Below are positions 27,507 through 37,177 of a stretch of 45,129 nt of DNA, piece after piece (position 1 is the stretch's first letter; each line of letters starts with the position of its first letter). Below the pieces are notes generated by a model, which was not told where the DNA came from, made no database searches, and saw only the letters and a list, made by a program, of their open reading frames with translations. A program made the position numbers and the translations under genes. The DNA is taken from assembly GCA_018882795.1 (NCBI GenBank), contig VERJ01000011.1, forward strand, positions 1 through 45,129, given 5' to 3'. Source of the stretch: Burkholderiaceae bacterium. Its GTDB lineage: Bacteria; Pseudomonadota; Gammaproteobacteria; Burkholderiales; Burkholderiaceae_A.

Positions 27507-28703
27507 TTGGAGCGTATCGCGGTCTTTGGGTCTACGGGCTCGATTGGTCAGAGCACCCTGGATTTGATTGCCCTGCATCCAGAGCGTTTCCGAGCGGAGA
27601 TCCTCACTGCCCATCGCCAGGTGGATCGGATGTTTGCCAATTGCCAGACGTTTCGCCCTTCACTGGCGGTGATGACCGATTCCGATGCAGCGCGGGCGCT
27701 TCGTGCCCAACTCGCGCAGACCTCCTGGGGCTCGGCGATTACGGTTGCTGATGGCCCGCAGACACGGCAAGAATGCGCTGCGAGCGCCGATATCGATACG
27801 GTCGTCGCTGGTATTGTTGGCGCTGCTGGCCTGCCTTCGGTTCTGGCAGCAGCGCGCGCTGGTAAAAAGATTCTGTTGGCCAATAAAGAGGCCCTGGTAA
27901 TGGCCGGCGCACTCATGGTGGATGCCGCGCGTCAGGGTGGCGCTGTGGTACTGCCGGTCGATAGCGAACACAATGCGATCTTTCAATGCCTTGGCGAGAA
28001 TTATCGCTGTTTTGTTCCGCCTGAAGGCGTGAATCGGCTGCTGCTGACAGCATCGGGCGGCCCCTTTCGCACTTGGGACAAGGAGCGCATCTTTTCCGCA
28101 ACAGTCAGCCAGGCGATCGCCCATCCAAACTGGTCGATGGGCCGCAAGATTTCTGTCGACTCAGCCACGATGATGAATAAAGGTCTGGAACTGATCGAGG
28201 CCCATTGGTTATTCGCCCTTCCCGAGTCCGCCATTGATGTTGTGGTGCATCCCCAGAGTGTGGTTCATTCCATGGTGGAGTTTCACGATGGCTCCACGCT
28301 CGCTCAACTGGGATCACCCGATATGCGCACGCCGATTGCCTGTGCCATGAGCTGGCCCAAGCGCATTCATGCACCGGTGAAGGTGCTTGATTGGACTGCG
28401 GTGCGCCAGCTTGATTTCGAGCCGCCGGATGACGCGCGTTTCCCATCGCTTGCGCTCGCACGGCAGTCGTTACGTGCTGGCGGGGCGAGCTCAGCAGTGT
28501 TGAACGCCGCCAACGAAGTCGCTGTAGAGGCCTTCCTCAATGGGGGCCTGAAATTCGGCCAGATATTCCGTGTTGTTGCCGCCACGCTGGATCAGCTTTC
28601 CTTAAGCACCAGCCAGGTGCCGCAATCGATCGAGGCCCTGTTGGCCATCGATCAGGAGGCACGCGGTGTTGCGGCCAATGAAGTGTCGCGACTTCACCCC
28701 TAG
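27507..28703 (+). CDS. dxr: 1-deoxy-D-xylulose 5-phosphate reductoisomerase
   Basis: Second step of the MEP isoprenoid pathway, converting DXP to MEP with NADPH and a divalent metal. The chosen start is TTG at 27507, giving MERIAVFGSTGSIGQSTLD with the NADPH-binding GSTGSIG at residues 8-14 and a length of 398, normal for Dxr; upstream in-frame starts would overlap cdsA and are not family sequence. A purine-rich AGGGAG lies just upstream. LANKEALVMAG, PVDSEHNAIFQCL and TMMNKGLELIEAHWLF are diagnostic active-site segments. It supplies precursors used by UppS. Confidence 0.95.
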   Translation: MERIAVFGSTGSIGQSTLDLIALHPERFRAEILTAHRQVDRMFANCQTFRPSLAVMTDSDAARALRAQLAQTSWGSAITVADGPQTRQECAASADIDTVVAGIVGAAGLPSVLAAARAGKKILLANKEALVMAGALMVDAARQGGAVVLPVDSEHNAIFQCLGENYRCFVPPEGVNRLLLTASGGPFRTWDKERIFSATVSQAIAHPNWSMGRKISVDSATMMNKGLELIEAHWLFALPESAIDVVVHPQSVVHSMVEFHDGSTLAQLGSPDMRTPIACAMSWPKRIHAPVKVLDWTAVRQLDFEPPDDARFPSLALARQSLRAGGASSAVLNAANEVAVEAFLNGGLKFGQIFRVVAATLDQLSLSTSQVPQSIEALLAIDQEARGVAANEVSRLHP

Positions 28704-28720
28704 AGGCACAGAATCACGCG

Positions 28721-30025
28721 ATGATGACCCTGATTTATTTTCTGATTGCCATTGCCATCTTGGTTTTTGTCCACGAGATGGGCCACTTTCTGGCTGCCCG
28801 ACAGTGCGGGGTCCAGGTCGAGCGTTTTTCTATTGGCTTTGGTAAGGAGCTCCTAAAGTGGGTGTCGCGGCGCTCGGGGACTGAGTGGGCGATTTCCGCG
28901 ATCCCTCTGGGTGGCTATGTGAAGATGAACGAGGCCGATTTCGAGTCCAAGGCCCTCAGAGCCCGTGCGTGGATTGTGTTGGCCGGCCCCTTGGCCAATC
29001 TGGTGTTTGCAGCCTTCGCTTATGCGTTTCTCTTTCACGCGGGACGCGAGGAACCCCAGGCCTTGCTGGCCCAGCCCAAGGCCCAGACCGTTGCGGCGAC
29101 GGCAGGACTGCGCGAGGGTGATCGCGTACTGGCCATCGAAGACCGCGATGTCCGAAGTTTCAACGAATTACGCTGGCGTATTGCGCAAAGCCTTGTGGGC
29201 GAGGGTGCAAAAGAGATTCGTCTGCGTGTGGCCCGTGGTGATGGGCAGGTGCTCACGCCGGTGCTACGTTTATCCGATGTCGGCGCGGCTGCCTTTTCTG
29301 GGGATCCTGCGGCTGCGGTGCTCGCGATGGGCCTAGTGCCTATGAGTGAGTCAGTCCGCGTGATTCGCGTACAGGAGGGCAGTGTTGCTCAGGCGGCTGG
29401 TCTGCGTAACGGAGACCGCATTCTCAAGGTGGGCACCGAGGAGGTCCGCCAGCCTGAGTCTGTAATCGCAAGGGTTCAGGAATCCAAGGGCCAGCCGCTG
29501 GAGCTTGTTGTTTCGGATGGGACCTCTCGGGAGCGAGTGTTGGTCACGCCGCGGGCAGGTCAGGATGGAGTATTTCGCATCGGTGCCGTGGTGGGTGGCG
29601 ATGTCGCCATGATTCATATCGAAGAGGATCCGGTGGATGCATTGGTCAAAGGCATCACGCGGACCTGGGAGATGAGTGTACTGACCTTTCGTGCATTGGG
29701 CCGCATGGTCATGGGAGAGCTCTCCTGGCGCCAGATTAGTGGGCCGGTCACCATCGCGGAGACGGCTGGACAGTCGGCTGGCAACGGCTTGCAGGCCTTT
29801 ATCGGCTTTTTGGCCATGATCAGCATCAGCATCGCTGTGCTCAATCTCTTGCCCATTCCCATGCTCGACGGGGGCCACCTTATGTATTATCTGTGGGAGT
29901 TTGTTCGGGGCAGGCCACTTCCCGCAGAAGTCCAGGAGGCCGGACGCAGGGTAGGTGTGGCATTAATCATGGCCCTGACCGCAGTGGCATTATTCAACGA
30001 CTTCGCACGTATCGCAGGATGGTAG
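28721..30025 (+). CDS. rseP: RseP site-2 intramembrane zinc metalloprotease
   Basis: Cleaves the anti-sigma factor RseA in the envelope stress response and clears signal peptides. The 434 residues contain the zinc site HEMGH (18-22) in the first transmembrane helix, two tandem PDZ domains (about 115-290), and the second metal motif LDGGH (382-386) in a late transmembrane segment. An ATG pair starts the gene. It is 17 bases after dxr and 13 bases before bamA, the usual order; the pair links stress sensing to outer-membrane assembly. Confidence 0.96.
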   Translation: MMTLIYFLIAIAILVFVHEMGHFLAARQCGVQVERFSIGFGKELLKWVSRRSGTEWAISAIPLGGYVKMNEADFESKALRARAWIVLAGPLANLVFAAFAYAFLFHAGREEPQALLAQPKAQTVAATAGLREGDRVLAIEDRDVRSFNELRWRIAQSLVGEGAKEIRLRVARGDGQVLTPVLRLSDVGAAAFSGDPAAAVLAMGLVPMSESVRVIRVQEGSVAQAAGLRNGDRILKVGTEEVRQPESVIARVQESKGQPLELVVSDGTSRERVLVTPRAGQDGVFRIGAVVGGDVAMIHIEEDPVDALVKGITRTWEMSVLTFRALGRMVMGELSWRQISGPVTIAETAGQSAGNGLQAFIGFLAMISISIAVLNLLPIPMLDGGHLMYYLWEFVRGRPLPAEVQEAGRRVGVALIMALTAVALFNDFARIAGW

Positions 30026-30038
30026 AAAGACAATCAGC

Positions 30039-32399
30039 ATGCAGCAACCCGATTCGATCATCACACCCAGGCCCGGAATGCTCCCGGCAGTTCTCGCTCT
30101 CGCCATGTTTGCGTCCGCGGTTGGCGTCTCGCCCCAGGTGTTGGCCCAGGCTGTGCCTCAGGCCACATCGCCTGCAGCCGGCGCGCTCGGGGTGGCCGTC
30201 CGCGATATCCGGATTGAGGGCCTGCAGCGGATTGAGCCTGGCACAGTGTTTTCTTACCTGCCGATTCAAATCGGGGACCGCATTACGGAGCAGGGCACCG
30301 CAGAGGCAGTAAGAACCCTTTTTGCAACAGGCTTTTTCAAAGATGTCCGCATTGAGCTCGAGGGCGATATCCTGGTAATCAGTGTTGAAGAGCGGCCCGC
30401 TATCGGTGTGGTCGAAATCAATGGCTCCAAGGAATTCGACAAAGACCAGCTGCTCAAGGCCCTACGCGATACGGGCCTTGCCGAGTCCAGGATCTTTGAC
30501 CGTGCCCTGCTGGATCGGGCTGAGCAGGAGCTTAAGCGCCAGTATCTTGGCCGCGGTAAGTACAACGTACGGATTGTCTCCACCGTGACTCCGCTGGAGC
30601 GCAATCGTGTCGCGATTCAGCTGGCGATTGATGAAGGCGAGGATGCCCGTATCAAGCAGATTCGGATTGTCGGGGCGAAGGCTTTTAAGGAATCTGTGCT
30701 GCTTGATGAGTTCAAACTCTCTACGCCCACTTGGATGTCCTGGTATACGAAGGCCGATCAATACTCGCGCCAAAAACTCGGTGGCGACCTGGAGGCCCTC
30801 CGGTCTTTTTATCTCAATCAGGGCTACCTGGAATTCGCCATTGATTCCACCCAGGTCTCGGTCTCCCCGGATCGCAAGGATGTATTTATTACCATCGTCA
30901 TTACCGAAGGCGATAAATTCACGGTGAAAGATGTTCGGCTTGTGGGCGATCTGCTGGGACGCAATGCCGAATTCGCCAAAATCGTGAACATCAAATCGGG
31001 CGAGGTCTTCTCCAATCAGCGCCTGCAGGCGGTCAGCAAATCGGTCACCGAGCGTCTGGGTGAGCTGGGCTATGCATTTGCCAGTGTGACACCGCTGCCG
31101 GAAATTGATCGGGCCAATCGGCAAGTGAGTTTCGCGCTCCAGGTTGATCCCGGCCGTCGGGTCTATGTGCGTAATATCAACATCAGCGGCAATACCCGCA
31201 CACGGGATGAAGTGATCCGCAGGGAGATGCGCCAAATCGAGGCATCCTGGTACGACTCAGATCGCATCAAGCTGTCACGCAATCGCATTGATCGTCTTGG
31301 CTATTTCAAACAGGTCGATGTGGATACTGCTCCGGTGGCAGGGACGCCTGACCAAGTGGATGTGAATGTCAAAGTAGAGGAACGACCCCTGGGCGCCGTC
31401 TCGCTGGGTGTCGGTTTTTCAAGCACCGAAAATTTTGTTGTCTCAGGCTCTCTTACCCAGCAGAATTTCCTGGGCTCCGGCACCAACGTGGCACTCCAAG
31501 TCAACAGCAGCCGCTTGCAACGGACGTTCTCAATCTCGCATGTGGATCCCTATTGGACTGCCGATGGTGTTAGCCGGTCCATCGATGTCTACACACGGAA
31601 ATACAACCCCAGCTTCCTGTTTGCGGCGAATAACTATTCAATTACCTCGCAGGGCCTCGGTATGCGTTTTGGTATTCCCTACACGGATCAGGATCGGCTA
31701 TTTTTTGGTGCCGCTCTTGAACAGAACCGTTACGACCTGATGGGTACCGCACCCAGTACGGTCGTGCGGGATGTCAACAGCTTTGGTTCAAACCCGACTG
31801 CTTATCTGTTGACATTTGGCTGGTCACGTGACACCCGCAATAGTGCAATCGCACCAACCGAGGGCCGACTGCAGTACGTCAACTTTGATTACGCCACGCC
31901 AATCGGCGAGGTGGAGTATCTGCGCACCACTGTTGGCAACCAGGTCTACCTTCCCCTCACGCGTTCACTGACCTACGCGGTGAATTTAGACCTCGGTATT
32001 GGATCGGGACTCAATGGCAAGGACTTTCCAAACTTCAAAAACTTCTATGCAGGTGGTATCGGATCAGTCCGTGGCTTCCAGGCTGCTGGTATCGGACAAC
32101 TGGTCGACGGCCGATCAGTAGGGGGCAATGTCAGGGCGGTCATGAACAACGAACTCCTTTTCCCAATGCCTGGTATGTCCCAGGATCGAACAGTACGCCT
32201 CTTCACTTTCCTGGATATCGGCAGTGTCTGGAACCAGGATGAGCAGGTCCAGTTCGGAGATCTACGTGCTGCTGTCGGATTTGGTCTGAGTTGGCTGTCG
32301 CCGGTTGGCCCACTGAAATTGAGTGTGGGCAATGCAGTCAAAAAAGAGGAAGGTGACCGCACCCAGCGCGTACAGTTCAACATCGGAACCGGCTTCTAA
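30039..32399 (+). CDS. bamA: Outer membrane protein assembly factor BamA
   Basis: Core of the BAM complex that folds beta-barrel proteins into the outer membrane. The 786 residues have a signal peptide (about 1-42, with hydrophobic LPAVLALAMFASAVGVS and probable cleavage after AQA), five POTRA domains (about 48-450), and a C-terminal 16-strand barrel with the conserved VRGF motif at 677-680 and a terminal Phe, as expected for outer-membrane insertion. An internal Met14 could serve as an alternative start. It lies between rseP and skp. Confidence 0.97.
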   Translation: MQQPDSIITPRPGMLPAVLALAMFASAVGVSPQVLAQAVPQATSPAAGALGVAVRDIRIEGLQRIEPGTVFSYLPIQIGDRITEQGTAEAVRTLFATGFFKDVRIELEGDILVISVEERPAIGVVEINGSKEFDKDQLLKALRDTGLAESRIFDRALLDRAEQELKRQYLGRGKYNVRIVSTVTPLERNRVAIQLAIDEGEDARIKQIRIVGAKAFKESVLLDEFKLSTPTWMSWYTKADQYSRQKLGGDLEALRSFYLNQGYLEFAIDSTQVSVSPDRKDVFITIVITEGDKFTVKDVRLVGDLLGRNAEFAKIVNIKSGEVFSNQRLQAVSKSVTERLGELGYAFASVTPLPEIDRANRQVSFALQVDPGRRVYVRNINISGNTRTRDEVIRREMRQIEASWYDSDRIKLSRNRIDRLGYFKQVDVDTAPVAGTPDQVDVNVKVEERPLGAVSLGVGFSSTENFVVSGSLTQQNFLGSGTNVALQVNSSRLQRTFSISHVDPYWTADGVSRSIDVYTRKYNPSFLFAANNYSITSQGLGMRFGIPYTDQDRLFFGAALEQNRYDLMGTAPSTVVRDVNSFGSNPTAYLLTFGWSRDTRNSAIAPTEGRLQYVNFDYATPIGEVEYLRTTVGNQVYLPLTRSLTYAVNLDLGIGSGLNGKDFPNFKNFYAGGIGSVRGFQAAGIGQLVDGRSVGGNVRAVMNNELLFPMPGMSQDRTVRLFTFLDIGSVWNQDEQVQFGDLRAAVGFGLSWLSPVGPLKLSVGNAVKKEEGDRTQRVQFNIGTGF

Positions 32400-32411
32400 C
32401 CCCGTTAAACA

Positions 32412-32420
32412 TGGCATAAT
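32412..32420 (+). promoter_or_regulatory. Weak extended -10 promoter candidate before skp
   Basis: TGGCATAAT at 32412-32420 fits the extended -10 form TGN plus CATAAT (5 of 6), and a second hexamer, TATAAT, lies at 32422-32427. No -35 consensus is visible upstream. Skp starts at 32451. A sigma-E-type promoter is often found here in other bacteria but I could not match its consensus. Confidence 0.25.
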
Positions 32421-32450
32421 TTATAATCTTATGAATCAATTCGCGTCTTC

Positions 32451-33005
32451 ATGCTTCTTGCGTCTAACCGTTTAGTATCGACCCGGCAGCTTTTATTGGC
32501 ATCGCGGCTTCTTGCAGCCTGCATGTTGTTGCCTATGTTTTTGATGTCCGGCGCGGTTTCTGCCCAGGACACCAAGATCGGTTTCGTGAATACCGAACGG
32601 ATTCTTCGCGACTCGGCCCCGGCCAAGGCCTCGCAACAAAAGCTGGAGCAGGAATTCTCCAAGCGTGAGAAATCCATCCAGGATAGCGCCACCAAGCTGA
32701 AGGAAATCACCTCCAAGCTTGAGCGTGATGCCGCCGTGATGCCGGAGTCCGAGCGGGCGAAACGCCAGCGCGAGGCCGCAGAGCTTGAGCGTGATCTTCA
32801 ACGTCGGCAGCGCGAATTTCGCGAGGACCTGAATCAGCGTCGTAATGAGGAACTTGCTGCGGTGGTGGAGCGGGCTAACCGTGTCATCCGTCAGATCGCG
32901 GAGAGCGAGAAATTCGACATCATCTTTCAGGAAGCGGTCTATGCTTCCACCAAGATCGACATCACCGATAAGGTGATTCGCGCCCTGAACGCACCGGGCA
33001 AGTGA
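32451..33005 (+). CDS. skp: Periplasmic chaperone Skp/OmpH
   Basis: Trimeric jellyfish-like chaperone that holds unfolded outer-membrane proteins in the periplasm. The 184 residues start with a long signal peptide (probable cleavage after VSAQ, near residue 40) followed by KIGFVNTERILRDS and a long charged helical stretch (about 60-150; many Glu, Arg, Lys) that forms the coiled-coil arms. The C-terminal FDIIFQEAVYASTKIDITDKVI strand is typical. The ATG at 32451 is used, though a later Met within the signal region could serve. It sits between bamA and lpxD, as in E. coli. Confidence 0.93.
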   Translation: MLLASNRLVSTRQLLLASRLLAACMLLPMFLMSGAVSAQDTKIGFVNTERILRDSAPAKASQQKLEQEFSKREKSIQDSATKLKEITSKLERDAAVMPESERAKRQREAAELERDLQRRQREFREDLNQRRNEELAAVVERANRVIRQIAESEKFDIIFQEAVYASTKIDITDKVIRALNAPGK

Positions 33006-33020
33006 TTGGCCTCTGGCCCT

Positions 33021-34076
33021 ATGGAAGCCAGCCATCACCATTTCGTTACCGCTCGAGAGCTCGCGGACACCTTTGGTGGTCGTGTGTATGGCGATGACAC
33101 CACCCGTATCTGCCGTTTTGCAAGCCTGGCCAACGCCCATCTGGGCGATGCCAGTTTTTTGTCGAACCCCCGTTATGCCGATCAGCTCGCCACGACCCGT
33201 GCCTCTCTGGTCATTTTGAGAGATGCAGCCTCTGCCCGTGCCCAAGGCCTGAACTGTGCCCTGATCGAGGCCGCTGACCCCTATCTTTTTTTCGCACAGG
33301 CCGCCGGCTGGTTGATTGCCCGTGCGCGCGCTGCAAGCGTTAAGGAAACCACCATTCACAGCACAGCCTGTGTTGACCCCAGTGCACGGATTGGTAAGCG
33401 GGTGCGCATTGCTGCGGGCGCCATCATTGGGCCGAAGGTTACGATTGGCGATGATGCGGATATTGGGGCTGGCTGCGTGATTGAGCAGGGCACACGCATC
33501 GGTCAGGCTTGTCTGCTGTACCCGCGTGTGACGGTTTATCACGACTGTATCGTGGGGGATCGCGCGGTGATCCACAGCGGTGTGGTCATCGGGGCGGATG
33601 GGTTTGGATTTGCCCCGCAGGCAGACCGTTCTTGGATGAAAATTCCCCAGGTAGGGGCTGTTGTCATCGGGAACGATGTTGAGATTGGCGCCAACACCGC
33701 CATTGATCGTGGCACCCTGGATCACACCGTGATCGGTGATGGTGTTAAGCTCGATAACCTGATTCAGATTGCACACAATGTGGTCATTGGCAATCACACG
33801 GCGATTGCGGCCTGTGTGGGTATCGCGGGCAGTGCTCGCATCGGCGCCTATTGCCAGATCGGCGGCGCTGCTGGAATTCTGGGTCATCTGGATATCGCTG
33901 AAGGCACCATCATCGGCCCCATGAGCCTGGTCATGTCCAGCATCCCTGAGTCCGGTAAATACGTGGGCGTGTATCCTTTGCAGTCGCAATCCAATTGGGA
34001 AAAAAGCGCTGCCCTGGTGCGGCGTCTGCCAGAGATGCGCCGTCAATTGAAACGTCAGGACCATCGGGAGACCTAA
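33021..34076 (+). CDS. lpxD: UDP-3-O-(3-hydroxyacyl)glucosamine N-acyltransferase LpxD
   Basis: Third step of lipid A synthesis, adding a second hydroxyacyl chain from ACP. The 351 residues have the uridine-binding N-terminal domain (1-100, with [21 protein letters not shown]), hexapeptide repeats forming a left-handed helix (about 105-300) and a C-terminal helix. The ATG at 33021 is preferred; an in-frame TTG at 33006 adds only five residues. The active-site region [12 protein letters not shown] contains the catalytic His. It is followed after three bases by fabZ. Confidence 0.96.
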   Translation: MEASHHHFVTARELADTFGGRVYGDDTTRICRFASLANAHLGDASFLSNPRYADQLATTRASLVILRDAASARAQGLNCALIEAADPYLFFAQAAGWLIARARAASVKETTIHSTACVDPSARIGKRVRIAAGAIIGPKVTIGDDADIGAGCVIEQGTRIGQACLLYPRVTVYHDCIVGDRAVIHSGVVIGADGFGFAPQADRSWMKIPQVGAVVIGNDVEIGANTAIDRGTLDHTVIGDGVKLDNLIQIAHNVVIGNHTAIAACVGIAGSARIGAYCQIGGAAGILGHLDIAEGTIIGPMSLVMSSIPESGKYVGVYPLQSQSNWEKSAALVRRLPEMRRQLKRQDHRET

Positions 34077-34079
34077 ACC

Positions 34080-34526
34080 ATGGATATTCGTGAAATTCTG
34101 GATACGCTGCCTCACCGGTATCCCTTTTTGCTGGTCGACAAAGTCAATGAATTGGTGGTGGGGGAACGTATCGTTGCTCAGAAGAATGTATCGATCAACG
34201 AGGAATTCTTTAACGGCCACTTCCCACACTTCCCCGTCATGCCGGGCGTGCTGATCGTTGAGGCCCTGGCCCAGGCCGCGGGCATCCTATCCTTTAAGAC
34301 TATGGGCACGACGTCAGACGAAAACTCTGTCTATTTTTTTGTGGGTATCGATAACTGCCGATTCAAGCGGCCGGTTGTGCCGGGCGATATTCTGATGCTG
34401 AACGTGAGCATCGAGCGGCAGTCGCGGCTGCTCTGGAAATATAAGGGTGTCGCAATGGTCGACGGCCAGGTGGCAGCAGAGGCCGACCTGATGTGCGCGC
34501 TGCGCGATCTTCCCGGCAAGGGCTGA
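34080..34526 (+). CDS. fabZ: 3-hydroxyacyl-ACP dehydratase FabZ
   Basis: Dehydrates 3-hydroxyacyl-ACP in fatty acid elongation and so competes with LpxA/LpxD for the same substrate. The 148-residue hot-dog fold has catalytic His47 in [12 protein letters not shown] and Glu61 in VEALAQAAG. The fabZ gene between lpxD and lpxA is the standard order and balances membrane lipid against lipid A. Confidence 0.97.
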   Translation: MDIREILDTLPHRYPFLLVDKVNELVVGERIVAQKNVSINEEFFNGHFPHFPVMPGVLIVEALAQAAGILSFKTMGTTSDENSVYFFVGIDNCRFKRPVVPGDILMLNVSIERQSRLLWKYKGVAMVDGQVAAEADLMCALRDLPGKG

Positions 34527-34533
34527 TTCACCC

Positions 34534-35331
34534 ATGTCCGGTATTCACCCCACGGCCATTGTCGACAGCCGGGCTGAGATCGCGAGCACTGTCCAGATCG
34601 GGCCCTATGCCATCGTGGGTTCCGATGTGGTCATCGGCGCAGACACCGTGATCCATGCTTATGCCCAGGTTGTCGGAAAGACACGTCTGGGAAAATCGAA
34701 TGTCATTCATTCCCATTGCGTGATCGGAGGCCCGCCACAGGATAAGAAATATGGTGGCGAACCCACGGCGCTTGAGATCGGCGATCAAAATACATTCAGG
34801 GAATGCTGCACGGTCAATCTCGGCACTATCCAGGATGGTGGCATTACCCGCATCGGCAGTAATAACTGGATCATGGCCTATGTGCATATTGCGCATGACT
34901 GTCAGGTGGGCTCACACACCATCATGGCCAATGCCACTCAGCTTGCAGGCCACGTGGTGGTGGGGGACTGGGCAATTCTGGGCGGCATCACCGGCGTGCA
35001 TCAGTTTGTGAAAATTGGCGCCCATGCGATGACTGGAGCGGGCACCACGTTGCTGCAGGATCTTCCCCCTTATGTCATGGCCAATGGCAACCCAGCAGCC
35101 GCCCATGGCATCAATGCGGAAGGCCTCAAGCGCAGGGGATTCACCCCATCTCAGATCGCGGTATTGCGTCGCGCCTATAAGCTGATTTACAAGTCGGGGC
35201 TCACCTTGGCCGAGGCCCTGGATCAGCTCGCTGATGCACAGACCTTGGGGATTACAGACTCATCGGATCAGCAGGCCCTTGACCCCCTCATCGCGTTTCT
35301 GCGTAACGCGGGCCGTGGCATCGTTCGATAA
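34534..35331 (+). CDS. lpxA: UDP-N-acetylglucosamine acyltransferase LpxA
   Basis: First step of lipid A synthesis, transferring 3-hydroxyacyl from ACP to UDP-GlcNAc. The 265 residues form a left-handed beta-helix of hexapeptide repeats (about 1-190) with catalytic His121 in VHIAHDCQVG and the CoA/ACP-contact segment HSHCVIGGPPQDKKYGGEPT, then a C-terminal helical domain (about 195-265). It overlaps the probable lpxB start. Confidence 0.97.
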   Translation: MSGIHPTAIVDSRAEIASTVQIGPYAIVGSDVVIGADTVIHAYAQVVGKTRLGKSNVIHSHCVIGGPPQDKKYGGEPTALEIGDQNTFRECCTVNLGTIQDGGITRIGSNNWIMAYVHIAHDCQVGSHTIMANATQLAGHVVVGDWAILGGITGVHQFVKIGAHAMTGAGTTLLQDLPPYVMANGNPAAAHGINAEGLKRRGFTPSQIAVLRRAYKLIYKSGLTLAEALDQLADAQTLGITDSSDQQALDPLIAFLRNAGRGIVR

Positions 35332-36526
35332 CGGGCAGGGCCAGCCCTTGGCATCACAACTTGAACGGCCGTTGAGACTGGTTACGGTCACCGGAGAGGC
35401 TTCGGGTGATTTGATCGCGTGCGACGCACTCGCGGCCTTGCAGAGTTGCATGCCCGGGCTTGGTCTTGGAGGTATCGGTGGAGAGCGGCTTAAGGCCCTG
35501 GGCATGGATTGCTGGTTTGCCAGCGATGACCTCGCCGTTCGGGGTTATGTCGAAGCGATCTCCAAGCTCGTTCATATTCTGGCTGTGCGCTATTGGCTGC
35601 TGGAATACATTGACAAGTGGCAGCCCCAGGTGTTTCTGGGGGTGGATGCACCAGATTTCAATCTGGGTGTGGAGAGGAGACTCCGTGCCAAGGGCATACG
35701 CACGGTACACCTGATCAGCCCCTCCATCTGGGCCTGGCGGCCCGAGCGGATCATCAAGATCAAACAGGCGGTGGACCACATGCTTTGCATTTTTCCGTTT
35801 GAGACGGATGTCTATGCAGGTACCGGTGTGAAGGCGACCTACGTGGGCCACCCGATTGCAGATCTGATTCCCATGCGATCTGATCGTGACGCTGCCCGGC
35901 GGGCCCTGGGACTCTCCGGTGCGCGGCCGGTGGTGGCAGTGCTACCCGGATCGCGTGCGGGTGAACTCAAGCACAATGGCGCTGCATTCTTCGGCGCTGC
36001 CCAGCTGCTTGCAGCGGACTGCGATGTTGTGGTGCCTGCGGCCTCTTCTCGTATGGCGGATCGTATCCGTCGGGATCCTGCTTTTATTGAAGCGCAGCAG
36101 AGGGGGGTACGATTGATCGCTCAAGAGGGCGGCCAGCCTGTATCGCATCTGGCCATGGCCGCCTGCGATACTGCATTGATTGCCAGTGGTACAGCCACTC
36201 TGGAAGCAGCACTGTTTAAAAAACCAATGGTGATTGCCTATAGGGTGCCCGCACTGACCTATGCCCTGATGCGCCGTAAAGCCCTGATTCAGGATCTTGG
36301 CCTGCCCAATATCCTGATGGGTAAGCGTGTGGTGCCCGAACTCATTCAATCTCAGGCCACACCCCAGGGACTCGCGAATGCAGTGCGCAAGTGGTTGAAT
36401 GATCCATCCGCGTGTGCAGACATTGCAGCGCAATTCGAGGAACTGCATCAGAAATTGAAGTTGAATGCGGCCACCAGGATTGCTGAGATTCTTCAGTGGG
36501 AGCTCACCCATGCTGGTGGGCGTTGA
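35315..36526 (+). CDS. lpxB: Lipid-A-disaccharide synthase LpxB
   Basis: Condenses UDP-2,3-diacylglucosamine with lipid X to the lipid A disaccharide. The GT-B glycosyltransferase has the N-terminal motif VTVTGEASGDLIACDAL, PDFNLGVERRLRAKGI, LISPSIWAWRPERIIKIKQ, PFETDVY, YVGHPIAD and LPGSRAGELK. The start is uncertain: GTG 35315 (403 residues, overlapping lpxA by 17 bases) is used here; TTG at 35348 or 35372 would remove 11 or 19 residues, the last giving the most family-like N-terminus. It overlaps rnhB by 17 bases. Confidence 0.94.
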   Translation: MASFDNGQGQPLASQLERPLRLVTVTGEASGDLIACDALAALQSCMPGLGLGGIGGERLKALGMDCWFASDDLAVRGYVEAISKLVHILAVRYWLLEYIDKWQPQVFLGVDAPDFNLGVERRLRAKGIRTVHLISPSIWAWRPERIIKIKQAVDHMLCIFPFETDVYAGTGVKATYVGHPIADLIPMRSDRDAARRALGLSGARPVVAVLPGSRAGELKHNGAAFFGAAQLLAADCDVVVPAASSRMADRIRRDPAFIEAQQRGVRLIAQEGGQPVSHLAMAACDTALIASGTATLEAALFKKPMVIAYRVPALTYALMRRKALIQDLGLPNILMGKRVVPELIQSQATPQGLANAVRKWLNDPSACADIAAQFEELHQKLKLNAATRIAEILQWELTHAGGR

Positions 36527-37169
36527 TGAGGCGGGCCGCGGCCCCCTGGCTGGGCCAGTGTGTGCTGCCGCAGTGATTCTTCATGAGCAGCAGCCGATTG
36601 CGGGTCTGGCAGACTCCAAAACACTTTCTGCAAAGCGTCGTGATGCATTGGCCCCGGTGATCAAATCAGATAGTCGGGCCTGGGGCATCGGCTGGGCCAG
36701 CGTGCAGGAAATCGATGACATCGATATCCTGCGGGCCACCTTTATGGCTATGGCCCGGGCGGTGCAAGACTGCCTGACTCGGCTCTGCAGCACACAGCCC
36801 GAAATCGCTCGACTTGGAAGTGCAGAACTCCTGGCATCTTTGCGGGTGCAGGTCGATGGTAATCGCTCCCCAGGCACATTTCAGGGCCCCTGGCATTGGC
36901 CGTATCTGACTGAGACCATCGTGAAGGGGGATCAGAAAGTGGCCTGTATTTCGGCTGCCTCAATCCTGGCCAAGACCGCCCGGGACGAAGAGATGCAGCG
37001 CCTGGATATGCTCCATCCCCACTACGGTTTTGCCCAGCATGCAGGCTATGGCACCGCAGCCCACCTGCAGGCGTTGAAGCAGCATGGCCCATGCGAGTTT
37101 CATCGCAAGACATTTGCGCCCGTGGCTCGGCTTTTGGGCCAAGGATCCCTTCACGAATCAGACCAATAG
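36510..37169 (+). CDS. rnhB: Ribonuclease HII
   Basis: Cleaves RNA in RNA-DNA hybrids and at single ribonucleotides in DNA. The 219 residues start MLVGVDEAGRGPLAGPV, with metal-binding Asp6 and Glu7, then LADSKTLSAKRR, VDGNRSP and VKGDQKVACISAASILAKTARD. A segment of about 15 residues between CSTQPEIARLGSAELLASL and DGN is longer than in E. coli. The ATG at 36510 follows GGGAG (36498-36502) and lies inside lpxB by 17 bases. The last residues after LLGQG are not conserved. Confidence 0.95.
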   Translation: MLVGVDEAGRGPLAGPVCAAAVILHEQQPIAGLADSKTLSAKRRDALAPVIKSDSRAWGIGWASVQEIDDIDILRATFMAMARAVQDCLTRLCSTQPEIARLGSAELLASLRVQVDGNRSPGTFQGPWHWPYLTETIVKGDQKVACISAASILAKTARDEEMQRLDMLHPHYGFAQHAGYGTAAHLQALKQHGPCEFHRKTFAPVARLLGQGSLHESDQ

Positions 37170-37177
37170 ATCGCAAT

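Noticed and set aside
32493-34229. A 578-codon open frame antisense to skp and lpxD.
   Set aside because: It mirrors the hexapeptide-repeat codons of lpxD, has no ribosome-binding site or family resemblance, and both genes on the other strand are certain.
35234-35314. Longer lpxB N-terminus starting deep inside lpxA.
   Set aside because: The extra residues are lpxA out-of-frame sequence and do not resemble LpxB.
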